NCBI RefSeq assembly: GCF_004798705.1
Contig: NZ_CP039290.1
Span: 2,108,001 to 2,172,000, forward strand
Length of the DNA: 64,000 nt
From: Arthrobacter sp. PAMC25564
GTDB taxonomy: Bacteria > Actinomycetota > Actinomycetes > Actinomycetales > Micrococcaceae
Direction: 5' to 3'
A model generated the notes under the pieces. It had not been told where the DNA came from. It was given only the letters and a program-made list of their open reading frames with translations, and ran no database searches. Made by a program: the position numbers and the translations under genes. Positions 8,804-16,891 of this stretch are shown one piece after another (positions within the stretch are counted from its first letter, which is position 1; every line of letters begins with the position of its first letter).

Positions 8804-10206
8804 TGAGTGGTGGAGTTTTCTCGACACCGTGCAGGTCAGTTATTTGATTATGCTGCCGTGAGTTCGGGGAGCAAAATCGCCTCCTTTATCGGCGTGGCGG
8901 GTGTCGTGTTCATGGCCTTGAGTTCGGCCATGGAGGCCTCGGAGAGGTAGCGGCGGTCGCCGGCTTCCCATTCGTCGTGTTGCTCGACGAGGACCGCGCC
9001 GGCGAGCCGGAGAAGGGCTGCCGGGTTGGGGAAGACCCCGACGACGTCGGTGCGTCTTTTGATCTCTTTGTTGACTCGTTCCATGGGATTTGTGGACCAG
9101 ATCTGGCGCCAGTGTCTGGCCGGGAACCCGGTGAACGCGAGGACGTCGTCCCGGGCGTCGCCGAGCATCGCGGCGACCTTAGGGTGGGATTTGAGGAGCA
9201 TCCGGGTGACTTCGTCGAACTGGGTGTTCACGTGTCCGGCGTCGGGCTGGGCGAAGGCGGTGCGGATGATCGAGGCGACCATGTCCTGGGATCCCTTCGG
9301 CACGGTCGAGAGCACGTTTCTCATGAAATGCACGCGGCAGCGCTGCCACGCCGCGCCCTGGAATACCGTGCCGATGGCTTTCTTCAGCCCGCTGTGGGCG
9401 TCGGAGATCACCAGCTTCACCCCGTCCAGCCCGCGGGCCTTCAACGACCGCAGGAACGCGGTCCAGAACCCCTCGTTCTCGCTGTCGCCGACGTCGAAGC
9501 CCAGGACCTCCCGCCGCCCGTCCGCGGCCACGCCGAAGGCGACCACGACTGCCTGGGACACGACGCGGTGCCCGACGCGGGCCTTGCAGTAGGTGGCGTC
9601 CAGGAACACGTACGGGTAGTCCATGGCGGAGAGGTCGCGGTCCTTCGAACGCGCCGACCTCGTGGTCCAGATCCTCGCAGATCCGGGACACTTCAGACTT
9701 GGAGATCCCCGTGCCGGCACCGAGGGCCTTGACCAGGTCATCGACCTTGCGGGTGGAGACGCCATGCAGGTAGGCCTCCATCACGACCGCGTAGAGGGCC
9801 TGATCGACGCGGCGGCGGCGTTCCAGCAGCGCCGGGAAAAACGACCCGTTCCGCAGCTTGGGGATCTTCAGGTTCAGGTCCCCGGCGGTGGTCGTCAACG
9901 TCCGGGGCCGGGACCCGTTGCGTTGGGTAGTGCGCGTCTCGGAGCGTTCGAAGGGGGCGGCGCCGATGAACGCGGTCGCCTCGGCCTCGATGAGCTGCTG
10001 GTACAGCGTTTCGGTCGCGGAGCGGATCCGGTCGGAGACATCGGTGAGTTTCAGTTGGCCAAGCAGGTCAAGCAGGGCAGACTGGTCTAGAGCCATCGTG
10101 TGTTTGTGTCTTTCTGTGAGTGACTTTGATCGGTACTCACTGACCATCGCACGATGGCTCACTACGTTGCCGGAGCAACGCGCAACTGCGGAGATCTACA
10201 CCATTC
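8804..10206 (-). mobile_element. IS256-family insertion sequence
   Basis: The roughly 1.4-kb insertion interrupts the inner transposase gene. Its ends match imperfectly in inverted orientation (GAGTGGTGGAG on the left, and GAATGGTGTAG read from the right end). Boundaries are good to a few bases. A direct target duplication of the usual 8-9 bp is not evident; only CCGC is shared. Its transposase gene is on the minus strand and is frameshifted. Confidence 0.75.
8848..10096 (-). pseudogene. IS256-family (mutator-type) transposase, +1 frameshift
   Basis: The protein would be 415 aa, a normal family length. It starts MALDQSALLDLLGQL at 10096. The first frame runs to ICEDLDHEVGAF. The second resumes with DRDLSAMDYPYVFLDATYCKARVG and carries the DDE residues in DATYCK, ISDAHSG and NPMERVNKEIKRR. 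One extra C near 9646 (TTCGAAGGAC where TTCAAGGAC is expected on the coding strand) explains the shift. The enzyme is therefore probably dead. Confidence 0.9.
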
Positions 10207-10208
10207 CG

Positions 10209-11492
10209 CGGGACGTAACCGCGGCAGCAAAACGCCCGACCGCTCAGCGCAGGACCGACCCTGAACTGGTTGCGCTCATTGAGGGTCTGGCCCTGGTGAA
10301 ACCTGCCCTTCCGGTGGCCCTTATCGCCCGCAAGACCAACCGGGTCGCTGCCGGTCACGGATGGCGAGCCCCTTCGTACAGCACCGTCCGGTCCATCACC
10401 GCCGGCCTTGATCCCGGCATGAGAACGCTCGCCCAGCAGGGAACGGCCGCATACCGGGACACCTATGAACTGGTATGGCGGCACCGCGCCGAGCGGCCGA
10501 ATGCGATCTGGCAGGCAGACCACACCGAACTGGACATCCTCGTGCTGGACGCCAACCTGAAACCGGCCCGTCCTTGGCTCACCACGATCCTGGACGACTA
10601 CTCCCGCGCGATCTGCGGCTACACGATCTTCCTCGGGGCACCGTCGGCCATGAACACGGCCCTGGCGCTGCGGCAGGCCATCTGGCCCAAGGCCGGGGCT
10701 GGTTGGCCGATGTGCGGGATCCCTGACGTCCTTTACGTTGACCACGGATCTGACTTCACGAGCAGCCACCTGACCCAGACCGCGAAGGACCTTCACTTCG
10801 AAATCACCTACTCCACGGTCGCGAGGCCCCAGGGGCGGGGCAAGATCGAACGGTTTTACGGCACCGTAAATACGGAGCTGCTGGCCGAACTGCCCGGGCA
10901 CCTGATCCGCGGCCACACCCAGCCGCCACCGGCAATGACCTTGAAGGAACTCGATAAAGCCGTTGGCCGCTTCATCACGGAGGACTACCACCAGCGCGAG
11001 CACCCGGAGATCAAGGCGACCCCGCACCATGCCTGGACCGGCGACGGCTGGCTGCCCAGGCTGCCGGCGTCGATGGATGAACTCAACTTGCTTCTGCTGA
11101 CCGTGGCCAAACCCCGGATCGTCCACCGTGACGGCGTGCACTTCCAAGGACTCCGGTACGTCTCACCCCTGTTGGCCGCCTACGTTCGCGAACCCGTCAC
11201 CGTGCGCTACGACCCGCGGGACATCACCGAAATCCGGGTCTTCCACAAGAACCAGTTCATCTGCCGGGCCGTGGACCCTGACCACGAGACCTCAACGATC
11301 ACCCTCAAGGACATCCAGGCCGCACGATCGGCCCGCCGCCGCGAACTTCGCGGACAAATCAACCAGCGTATCGCCGTGGTCGCCAGGCATCTGCCTGACC
11401 TGGCACCCGTCAGACAGGGCCCGGCCCCCGAGGCGACGGAGCGGCCAGAGAAGCGTCCAAAGCTCCGCACCTATCTGGAGGACGACCGATGA
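10209..11492 (+). pseudogene. Inner DDE transposase, 3' fragment
   Basis: This fragment holds the catalytic and C-terminal parts of the inner transposase: ADHTELD, YVDHGSDF and GRGKIERFY supply the Asp-Asp-Glu triad, and IVHRDGVHFQGLRY marks the Mu-type C-terminal region. It is homologous to residues about 60-483 of the outer transposase. The frame is open upstream into the insertion sequence, so a fusion ORF exists from 9858, but the true gene is broken by the insertion. Its stop overlaps the AAA helper start (ATGA). Confidence 0.85.
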
Positions 11493-12301
11493 CAGGGCAA
11501 GGCTTCATCGCCACGAAGGAACACCGCAGATTCGTCGAGTTCGCCGACGCGGTGCGCCGGCAGCACACCATCGGGATCTGCTACGGTCAAGCCGGCATAG
11601 GCAAGACCCTCTCCGCCAGACGCTACGCCAACTGGCACAAGGCGCAGAAGCTCCTGGAGGAGTGGGGACCGCGGGAGGATTCCGACCACCTCGTCTATGC
11701 CGCACTCTCCCGCTCCCGAACCGTCTTCTACACCCCCGCCGTGCTCACTACACCCAAACAGATCCACGCCGACCTCGAGCACATCAGCACCCGCGTCTCG
11801 ATCTGCGTGGACCAGCATCTGGAGAAGATCGGCAAGAAGACCGGCTGCCCCGCCGGTATGAGCAAGCATGTGGAGCTGCTCATCATTGACGAATCCGAGC
11901 GGCTCAGCGCCACCGCCCTGGAACTATTGCGCGACCGCTACGACCGCGACAACTTAGCCCTGATCCTCATCGGCATGCCCGGCATCGAAAAATGGTTCAG
12001 CCGCTACCCCCAGCTCTACAGCAGGGTCGGATTCGCCCATGAATACCGTCCCCTCGAACAAGAAGAACTGCATTTCGTCCTGCAGCGCCGCTGGCACAAA
12101 CTCGGACACGCCCTGGACCCCGAAGACTTCACCGACGCTCAGGCCATTGCCGCGGTCGCCCGCATAACCAGGGGAAACTTCCGCCTCATCGACCGGCTCT
12201 TCACCCAGATCGACCGCGTGATGAAAATCAACGAGCTCAACATCATCACCGACGACGTCATCGAAGCCGCACGTTCAACACTTGTCATCGGCATCAGCTA
12301 A
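11489..12301 (+). CDS. TniB/TnpB-like AAA+ transposition helper, intact
   Basis: This 270-aa ATPase would activate the transposase and help choose targets. Walker A is GQAGIGKT (residues 33-40) and Walker B is LIIDE (131-135), followed by ILIGMPGIEKWFSRYPQLYSRVGF, typical of TniB/IstB-like proteins. The start overlaps the transposase stop in an ATGA. It is the only intact AAA helper in the pile-up and could serve both elements. An ACCGCCAAACCG motif like those in the terminal repeats overlaps its stop (12301-12312). Confidence 0.9.
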   Translation: MTGQGFIATKEHRRFVEFADAVRRQHTIGICYGQAGIGKTLSARRYANWHKAQKLLEEWGPREDSDHLVYAALSRSRTVFYTPAVLTTPKQIHADLEHISTRVSICVDQHLEKIGKKTGCPAGMSKHVELLIIDESERLSATALELLRDRYDRDNLALILIGMPGIEKWFSRYPQLYSRVGFAHEYRPLEQEELHFVLQRRWHKLGHALDPEDFTDAQAIAAVARITRGNFRLIDRLFTQIDRVMKINELNIITDDVIEAARSTLVIGIS

Positions 12302-12410
12302 CCGCCAAACCGCACCGGCATGCGCAGTACCGGCACCTGGTCCACCTCGAAGACGGACACGAGATCCGGAAACGTCAGAACCCAATTACTCATCCGACAA
12401 GCGGGGCGAT

Positions 12411-13040
12411 GTGGTAACCATTGGATATGTCAGGGTCAGCACTGCAGAGCAGACTGCCGAGCTTCAAACATCCGCGCTGAAGGAAGCCGGCTGTGACCGG
12501 ATTTTCGCAGATCATGATGTGAACGGCACACGGGCCGGCAGAGACGAGCTGGACAACATACTTGACCACTTGCGCCCCGGGGACGAGTTGGTGATCTGGA
12601 AGCTGGACCGGTTGGCTCGCTCCACGAAAAAGCTGCTCCCGTTCATCGAACTCCTGGACGCGAAGGGCGTGACATTCCGCTCCCTGACCGAGGGCATCAC
12701 CACCACTGGCCCAAACGGCAAGGCCATGCTGACGATCCTGACCGCTCTGGCACGGCTCGAACGTGACACGACAACCGAGCGGACCAAGGCAGGCATGGCC
12801 TTCGCGGCAGCCCATGGGCGCCACGGCGGACGACCTGCCATCACAGCGGAAAACGCGGCCGTGAAACGCGCCCACGAACTCAAAGCATCAGGGCTCAAAC
12901 CCGCCGACATCGGTAAGAAAATCGGGCTCAGCCGGGCGACAATCTACCGCTGCCTGAACATCGGACGCGACGAACAGGCCTCACCGCAGCTGAATTCACC
13001 ACCCCAATCTGAAGTCGATGCCGAGCAACGATTTCATTGA
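12411..13040 (+). CDS. Serine resolvase/invertase, third copy
   Basis: The 209-aa small serine recombinase starts at GTG 12411 (VVTIGYVRVSTAEQ, nucleophile Ser10). It shows VIWKLDRLARSTKKLLPFI, LTALARLERDTTTERTKAGM and a helix-turn-helix (DIGKKIGLSRATIYRCL). An extended in-frame N-terminus from 12282 shows no homology. It lies between the AAA helper gene and the right terminal repeat of the inner element, which already has a resolvase gene. It may be a captured gene or part of another remnant. Confidence 0.85.
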   Translation: MVTIGYVRVSTAEQTAELQTSALKEAGCDRIFADHDVNGTRAGRDELDNILDHLRPGDELVIWKLDRLARSTKKLLPFIELLDAKGVTFRSLTEGITTTGPNGKAMLTILTALARLERDTTTERTKAGMAFAAAHGRHGGRPAITAENAAVKRAHELKASGLKPADIGKKIGLSRATIYRCLNIGRDEQASPQLNSPPQSEVDAEQRFH

Positions 13041-13094
13041 CTGGCCAGGCCGACGACTCGAGCTTCGACCGTCCTAATGACGCCAATCGAACCT

Positions 13095-13148
13095 CGAAAC
13101 CGCCATCTTGAACTGCGATTTAACCGCCATTCTGCGCTAACAGTCACA
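13095..13148. repeat. Right terminal inverted repeat of inner transposon (CCTCCC at 13149-13154)
   Basis: Read leftward from 13148 the end is TGTGACTGTT, then two blocks with ATGGCGGTT (complement at 13122-13131 and about 13097-13107), in the same register as the left end. CCTCCC follows directly, repeating 5221-5226. Confidence 0.85.
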
Positions 13149-13168
13149 CCTCCCCGACACGAAGTCCG

Positions 13169-13198
13169 TGTCTCGAAAAACTGTTGGTTTTTGAGACA
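13169..13198. other. Probable res crossover site of the outer transposon
   Basis: The 30-bp near-perfect palindrome has arms TGTCTCGAAAAAC and GTTTTTGAGACA around TGTTG. A second palindrome, GACACG...CGTGTC (13157-13173), overlaps its left edge. Before the inner element inserted, this site lay about 135 bp upstream of the outer resolvase gene, the expected place for res. Resolvase binding is inferred. Confidence 0.55.
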
Positions 13199-13324
13199 AG
13201 GTATTGGCGCATCTCACGTGCAGGTCAGTGAGGCAAGCCGTGCACTCCGTCTTCTGTAAGGGCGGGGCTTTCGCCGGCAAGTAGCAGTCGGTTCTGAAAC
13301 TCTGCATGGAGGTAGCTGCGGTGC

Positions 13325-13795
13325 TCATGATTCCTGTTCGAGTTCTGCCAGTCGGGCCCGCACCTGGTCGCCGAGCCCGCAGATCAAGTCGAGCTGCTCC
13401 GGGGTGAGGTGGTCGATCAGAACCTTGCGCACGTCCATCACGTGCGGCGCGGCGGCAGCCTCGATGACCTCGCGACCTTGCGGTGTGATGACCACGACGG
13501 CGCCGCGCTGGTCCGCCGCGCAGCGTTCACGGCCCACGAGACCGCGCTTTTCCATCCGGGTCAGATGCTGCGAGAGCCGGCTCTTCTCCCAGCGCAGAAC
13601 GTCGCCTAGCGCAAACGCCCGCAGCCGCCCGTCCGGCGCCTCCGACAGGTGGGCCAGCACCTCGTAATCGGCGCTCGACAGACCGCTGCGCTGGCGCAGC
13701 TGCCGCTCGATGTACTGGGACAGATCGGCCTGCATCGTCATCAGGCTGCGCCAGGCACGCTGCTCCCGGTCGTCCAGCCAACGTTGATCACTCAT
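13325..13795 (-). CDS. MarR-family transcriptional regulator
   Basis: This 156-aa winged-helix regulator starts at ATG 13795 (MSDQRWLDDREQRAW). The DNA-binding domain is clear: LSSADYEVLAHLSEAPDGRLRAFALGDVLRWEKSRLSQHLTRMEKRGLVGRERCAADQRGAVVVITPQG. It is divergent from the DoxX gene, with a promoter and a palindrome between them (13813-13832), so it probably controls itself and the oxidoreductase genes to its right. The inducer is unknown; the cargo suggests a quinone, flavin-reactive or thiol-reactive compound. It belongs to the cargo of the outer transposon. Confidence 0.85.
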   Translation of the reverse strand: MSDQRWLDDREQRAWRSLMTMQADLSQYIERQLRQRSGLSSADYEVLAHLSEAPDGRLRAFALGDVLRWEKSRLSQHLTRMEKRGLVGRERCAADQRGAVVVITPQGREVIEAAAAPHVMDVRKVLIDHLTPEQLDLICGLGDQVRARLAELEQES

Positions 13796-13812
13796 ATCTG
13801 TCACGTTACCCC

Positions 13813-13856
13813 ATGGTTGACATGTTAACCATTCAACGCCTACGATTTGGTTAACA
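13813..13856 (+). promoter_or_regulatory. Promoter and MarR operator before the DoxX gene
   Basis: TTGACA (13817-13822) and TACGAT (13841-13846), 18 bp apart, resemble a housekeeping promoter reading right. The inverted repeat ATGGTT...AACCAT (13813-13832) overlaps the -35 region, and a further GGTTAACA half-site follows at 13849. This layout fits repression by the divergent MarR protein. Binding is inferred. Confidence 0.6.
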
Positions 13857-13880
13857 CATAAACTACCTGGAGGTTTTGCC

Positions 13881-14252
13881 GTGACCATCACAGCCATCGT
13901 TCTCAGCGCTCTGCTGGCCCTCGCCGCACTGGGCGCGGGCATCCCGAAGATCAGGCTCAAGGGCGATATCCCGCGCCAACTGCAGGAACACATGGGCGCC
14001 AGCGCCTCCCTCACCCGGTTCATCGGCCTGGCCGAGGCCGCCGCGGCGATCGGACTGGCGGTCGGAGTCTTCTGGCACCCGCTCGGTATCGCGGCCGCTG
14101 CCGGCCTGGCCGTCGTGTTCGCCGGAGCGATCGCCTACCACCGCCGCGCCGGCGACTACGCCAACCCCAAGACCCGGGGCCCGGCGATGGCCCCGGCCGT
14201 CCTGGGCCTGGTCTCCGTGGCAACCGTGGCCGCCTTGTCCCTGACTGCATAA
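13881..14252 (+). CDS. DoxX-family small membrane protein
   Basis: The 123-aa protein starts at GTG 13881 after GGAGG. It has four hydrophobic segments (about residues 2-18, 44-62, 68-85 and 102-120) with the family motif around GAGIPKIRLKGD. DoxX/DoxD-like proteins are membrane partners of redox enzymes and of thiol or quinone metabolism, but the exact role of this branch is unknown. It is the first gene of the right-facing oxidoreductase array in the outer transposon. Confidence 0.75.
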   Translation: MTITAIVLSALLALAALGAGIPKIRLKGDIPRQLQEHMGASASLTRFIGLAEAAAAIGLAVGVFWHPLGIAAAAGLAVVFAGAIAYHRRAGDYANPKTRGPAMAPAVLGLVSVATVAALSLTA

Positions 14253-14416
14253 GCCACGCGCCCAGCCGAACCCGCGCCTGTCGCAGGCGCAGGTTGCCAG
14301 GCCGGGAGGCAGATCGCTCCGCCGCCCGGCCCGCCCCGCTCCACACAGAGCCCCTCACCCTGAACCAGCACCGTCCGCCCGGACGCGTGCCTCACCAAGC
14401 AGCACCAGGAGACGCC

Positions 14417-14986
14417 ATGTCAATCCACATCCTTGCCCTCGTCGGTTCCGTACGCGCCGGATCACACAACGGCCAGCTCGCCCAGGCCGCCGCCAAGCTC
14501 ACGCCTGAGGGAGTCGAGCTGTCCATACAGGAAAACCTGGATCAGGTGCCCTTCTATAACGAGGACCTCGACAGCGAGGGGAGCATCCCGCAGCACGCCG
14601 CAGCGCTTCGGGAGTCCGCCGCGCGTGCCGATGCCCTCCTGCTCTTCGTCCCCGAGTACAACGGCACCATGTCCGCCGTTCTGAAGAACGCCATCGACTG
14701 GCTCTCCCGCCCCTACGGAGCCGGCGCCCTCTCCGGAAAGCCCGTCGCCGTCATCGGCGCCTCGGGCGGCCAGTACGGCGGCGTCTGGGCACACCAAGAT
14801 GCCCGGAAGGCAGCAACAGCTGCGCAGGCCAACGTGCTTGAGGACATCACCCTCTCCATTCCCGACTCGCTGACACGGTTCGCCGACACCCACCCGCTCG
14901 ACGACAGCGAGATCGCCACCGAACTCAAGTCCGTCGTCGTCCGCCTTGCCCAGGCGGCCGAACGCGCTACCGCAGCGCACGTCTGA
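14417..14986 (+). CDS. NADPH-dependent FMN reductase family protein
   Basis: This 189-aa flavodoxin-fold reductase starts at ATG 14417 after AGGAGA. LVGSVRAGSHNGQLA near the N-terminus is the phosphate-binding loop, and LLFVPEYNGTMSAVLKNAIDWLSRP and VAVIGASGGQYGG are the usual FMN-site motifs. It probably reduces flavin or quinones with NAD(P)H, and could feed reduced flavin to the LLM oxidoreductase at 16892. The frame upstream of the ATG is not conserved. Confidence 0.85.
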   Translation: MSIHILALVGSVRAGSHNGQLAQAAAKLTPEGVELSIQENLDQVPFYNEDLDSEGSIPQHAAALRESAARADALLLFVPEYNGTMSAVLKNAIDWLSRPYGAGALSGKPVAVIGASGGQYGGVWAHQDARKAATAAQANVLEDITLSIPDSLTRFADTHPLDDSEIATELKSVVVRLAQAAERATAAHV

Positions 14987-15043
14987 CCGACTCCCACCCC
15001 GTTACACAACTTCAGCTTCGACTATGAAAAGCAGGCACACATC

Positions 15044-15676
15044 ATGAGCAGCATCAGTATCATCGGTCTCGGAACCATGGCCCGAATTCTCGGCACCCGG
15101 GCGGTCGCTGCCGGCCACAGCGTCCAGGTCGTCGGCCGTGACGGTACCAAGGCCGCCGCCCTGGCCGGGGAACTCGGCGGCAACGCCACAGCAGGGACGA
15201 TCGCAAGCGTCGCGCTCACCGGTGACATCGTCATCCTGGCTGTGCCGTACGCCAGCGCCTCATCCATTGTCAGCCAGTACGGGGACGCGCTGACCGGCAA
15301 GGTCATCGTCGACATCACCAACCCCTTCGATCTCACCACGTTCACCGCGCTCGTCACCCCCGACGACAGCTCGGCCGCACAGGAGATCGCCAAGGCCGCC
15401 CCTGCGGGCGCGCATGTCGTCAAGGCGTTCAACACGCTCTTCGGCGGCGTCCTCGCGTCCGGTGAGGTCGAGGGCCGCCCCCTCGATGTGCTCATCGCCG
15501 GTGACGACGCCAACGCCAAGGCGTCCGTGTCCTCGTTCGTCGAGAGCCTCGGACTGCGCCCGCTGGACACCGGTAACCTAAAGACCGCGCACTGGTTGGA
15601 AGGAGCGGGTCTGCTGCTTCTCGGTCAGGCCCAGCGGCAGAAGAACTTCTCCCTCAGCATTAAGTTTCTCGGCTGA
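15044..15676 (+). CDS. NADP/F420-type dinucleotide-binding reductase
   Basis: The 210-aa protein has an N-terminal Rossmann fold (ISIIGLGTMARILGTRAVAAGH) and the VILAVPYAS, GKVIVDITNPF and HVVKAFNTLFG motifs of the NADPH-dependent F420 reductase-like family. Many actinobacterial members act without proven F420 use, so the substrate is open. It is the first of two such genes in this array. A strong hairpin follows at 15773. Confidence 0.75.
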   Translation: MSSISIIGLGTMARILGTRAVAAGHSVQVVGRDGTKAAALAGELGGNATAGTIASVALTGDIVILAVPYASASSIVSQYGDALTGKVIVDITNPFDLTTFTALVTPDDSSAAQEIAKAAPAGAHVVKAFNTLFGGVLASGEVEGRPLDVLIAGDDANAKASVSSFVESLGLRPLDTGNLKTAHWLEGAGLLLLGQAQRQKNFSLSIKFLG

Positions 15677-15988
15677 ACGCACGTCAAAGCGCCGCTCCCG
15701 ATCCGGATCGGCCGAGACAACAAGGGAGTAACGGGCCCGCGGGACCAGATGGACCAATCCGGCGACCGGTGCGGGGACTCGATCTCTAAGATCGAGTCCC
15801 CGCAAGCCCCACCCCTCGACCCGATGCCGCACAGGCGGCGAGTGACGCAACCGCTCACAAGGCGGGCTCCCGGCCAGGCCCCCGGCCTTCTGCGACACAG
15901 ATCACACGCTCATATGCCGACTCACCGCCCCCCGGCACGCACGGATGGCGGTGGGCCGGGCAGCCCCAACCAGCGAAGGAACAAGCCC
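15677..15988. other. Intergenic stretch between two reductase genes
   Basis: Apart from the hairpin at 15773-15801 nothing is recognised. The following gene has GAAGGA a few bases before its ATG. Confidence 0.5.
15773..15801 (+). terminator. Strong hairpin, probable terminator
   Basis: GGGGACTCGATC and GATCGAGTCCCC form a perfect 12-bp stem with a 5-nt loop. There is no clear U-run after it, which is common in high-GC actinobacteria. It could also be a processing site between the two reductase genes. Confidence 0.6.
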
Positions 15989-16588
15989 ATGAAGTTCGGA
16001 ATGGTAGGTGCGGGAACGCTCTCCCGCGCCATAGCCGGTCACGTAGTGAAGGCCGGTCACGACGTGGTCTTCAGCAACAGCCGAGGCCCCGAGACGCTCA
16101 AGGACGTTGTGGACGCCTTCGGGCCGCACGCCTCCGCCGGCACCATAGCAGAAGCGGGTGCCGCTGATTTCGTCGTCCTCGCCGTCCCCTGGACAAAGGT
16201 CCGGGAGGTGGTGGGTAACTTACCTGCCCGCGAGGGGCGGATCGTCATCGATGCCACCAACCAATGGGCGAGTCTGACCCCCACGTTTGTCGCGGACAAG
16301 CTCGACATCGGAGGCAGCGAACTCGTCGCCTCACTGATCCCCGGGGCGCACGTCATCAAGGCTTTCGACAACATGTATGGCCCCTATGTTGCCGCCGACC
16401 CCATCACCGCAGCCGGCCGCCGGATCCTTTTTTACGCGGGCGACGACCAGAACTCCAAGAAGCTCTTCCGCTCCGTCGTCGAGGGCTTCGGGTTCGCCCC
16501 CGTCGACCTCGGCCCGCTACCGATGGGCCGCCTGATGCAAGTGGACGGCGGACCCCTGACCGGCCTGCACGCCATCCGGGAGGGCTGA
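15989..16588 (+). CDS. NADP/F420-type dinucleotide-binding reductase, second copy
   Basis: The 199-aa protein starts at ATG 15989. It has MVGAGTLSRAIAGHVVKAGH at the dinucleotide site and the family motifs VVLAVPWTKVREV, RIVIDATNQW and HVIKAFDNMYG. It is a distant paralogue of the gene at 15044 rather than a recent copy. With the FMN reductase and the LLM enzyme it suggests a deazaflavin or flavin-linked reduction pathway. The longer frame upstream of 15989 is not conserved. Confidence 0.75.
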   Translation: MKFGMVGAGTLSRAIAGHVVKAGHDVVFSNSRGPETLKDVVDAFGPHASAGTIAEAGAADFVVLAVPWTKVREVVGNLPAREGRIVIDATNQWASLTPTFVADKLDIGGSELVASLIPGAHVIKAFDNMYGPYVAADPITAAGRRILFYAGDDQNSKKLFRSVVEGFGFAPVDLGPLPMGRLMQVDGGPLTGLHAIREG

Positions 16589-16602
16589 CAGCGAGTACGA
16601 CA

Positions 16603-16635
16603 CCCGCTCCGGAACGCCTCACATTCCGGAGCGGG
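16603..16635 (+). terminator. Strong hairpin after the second reductase gene
   Basis: CCCGCTCCGGAA and TTCCGGAGCGGG form a perfect 12-bp stem around a 9-nt loop, 15 bp after the stop at 16588. Confidence 0.7.
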
Positions 16636-16891
16636 TCAAGTATCTTCCGGCAGGAATTTGCCGAAATCAACCATCCCTGGGCCGGTTCCGAATTCCTTGC
16701 CCGGATTGAGGTTACTTGTTGATGCGGGTCCGCTCGCAGCCGGACTCGTCGTCCAGTTGGGCACCGCGATTTTCAACGGCAGCCGCGCGGCGGAGCAGTT
16801 GCGCTCCGCCTGGCTGCGGACCGGGAACCTGCCGCGCCTGAACTAACGCTCAAGCGACCTCACAGCACTGCACTGCAATCAGGAGAAAATC
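16636..16891 (+). other. Intergenic stretch before the LLM gene, with a doubtful short ORF
   Basis: A 62-codon frame (16658-16846) could encode a short peptide, but it has no recognised homology and no good ribosome-binding site. It may be the tail of a lost gene. The LLM gene has AGGAGA before its ATG. Confidence 0.3.

Larger units (their letters stand above)
5227..13148. mobile_element. Inner Tn552-like transposon with 6-bp target duplication
   Basis: Both ends begin TGTGACTGTT and share about 40 of 54 bases in inverted orientation. CCTCCC directly precedes the left end (5221-5226) and directly follows the right end (13149-13154), a perfect 6-bp target duplication. The 7.9-kb element carries two tandem paralogues, a resolvase gene, a transposase gene interrupted by an IS256-family insertion, an intact AAA helper gene and a second resolvase gene. 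It lies between the outer resolvase gene and its probable res site. Confidence 0.85.

Noticed and set aside
8797..10214. 8-bp target duplication for the IS256-family element
   Set aside because: The flanking octamers are inverted rather than direct copies; only CCGC is shared directly.
15749..15988. N-terminal extension of the second dinucleotide-binding reductase
   Set aside because: It contains the hairpin at 15773, lacks homology, and the ATG at 15989 has its own GAAGGA and begins the Rossmann motif.
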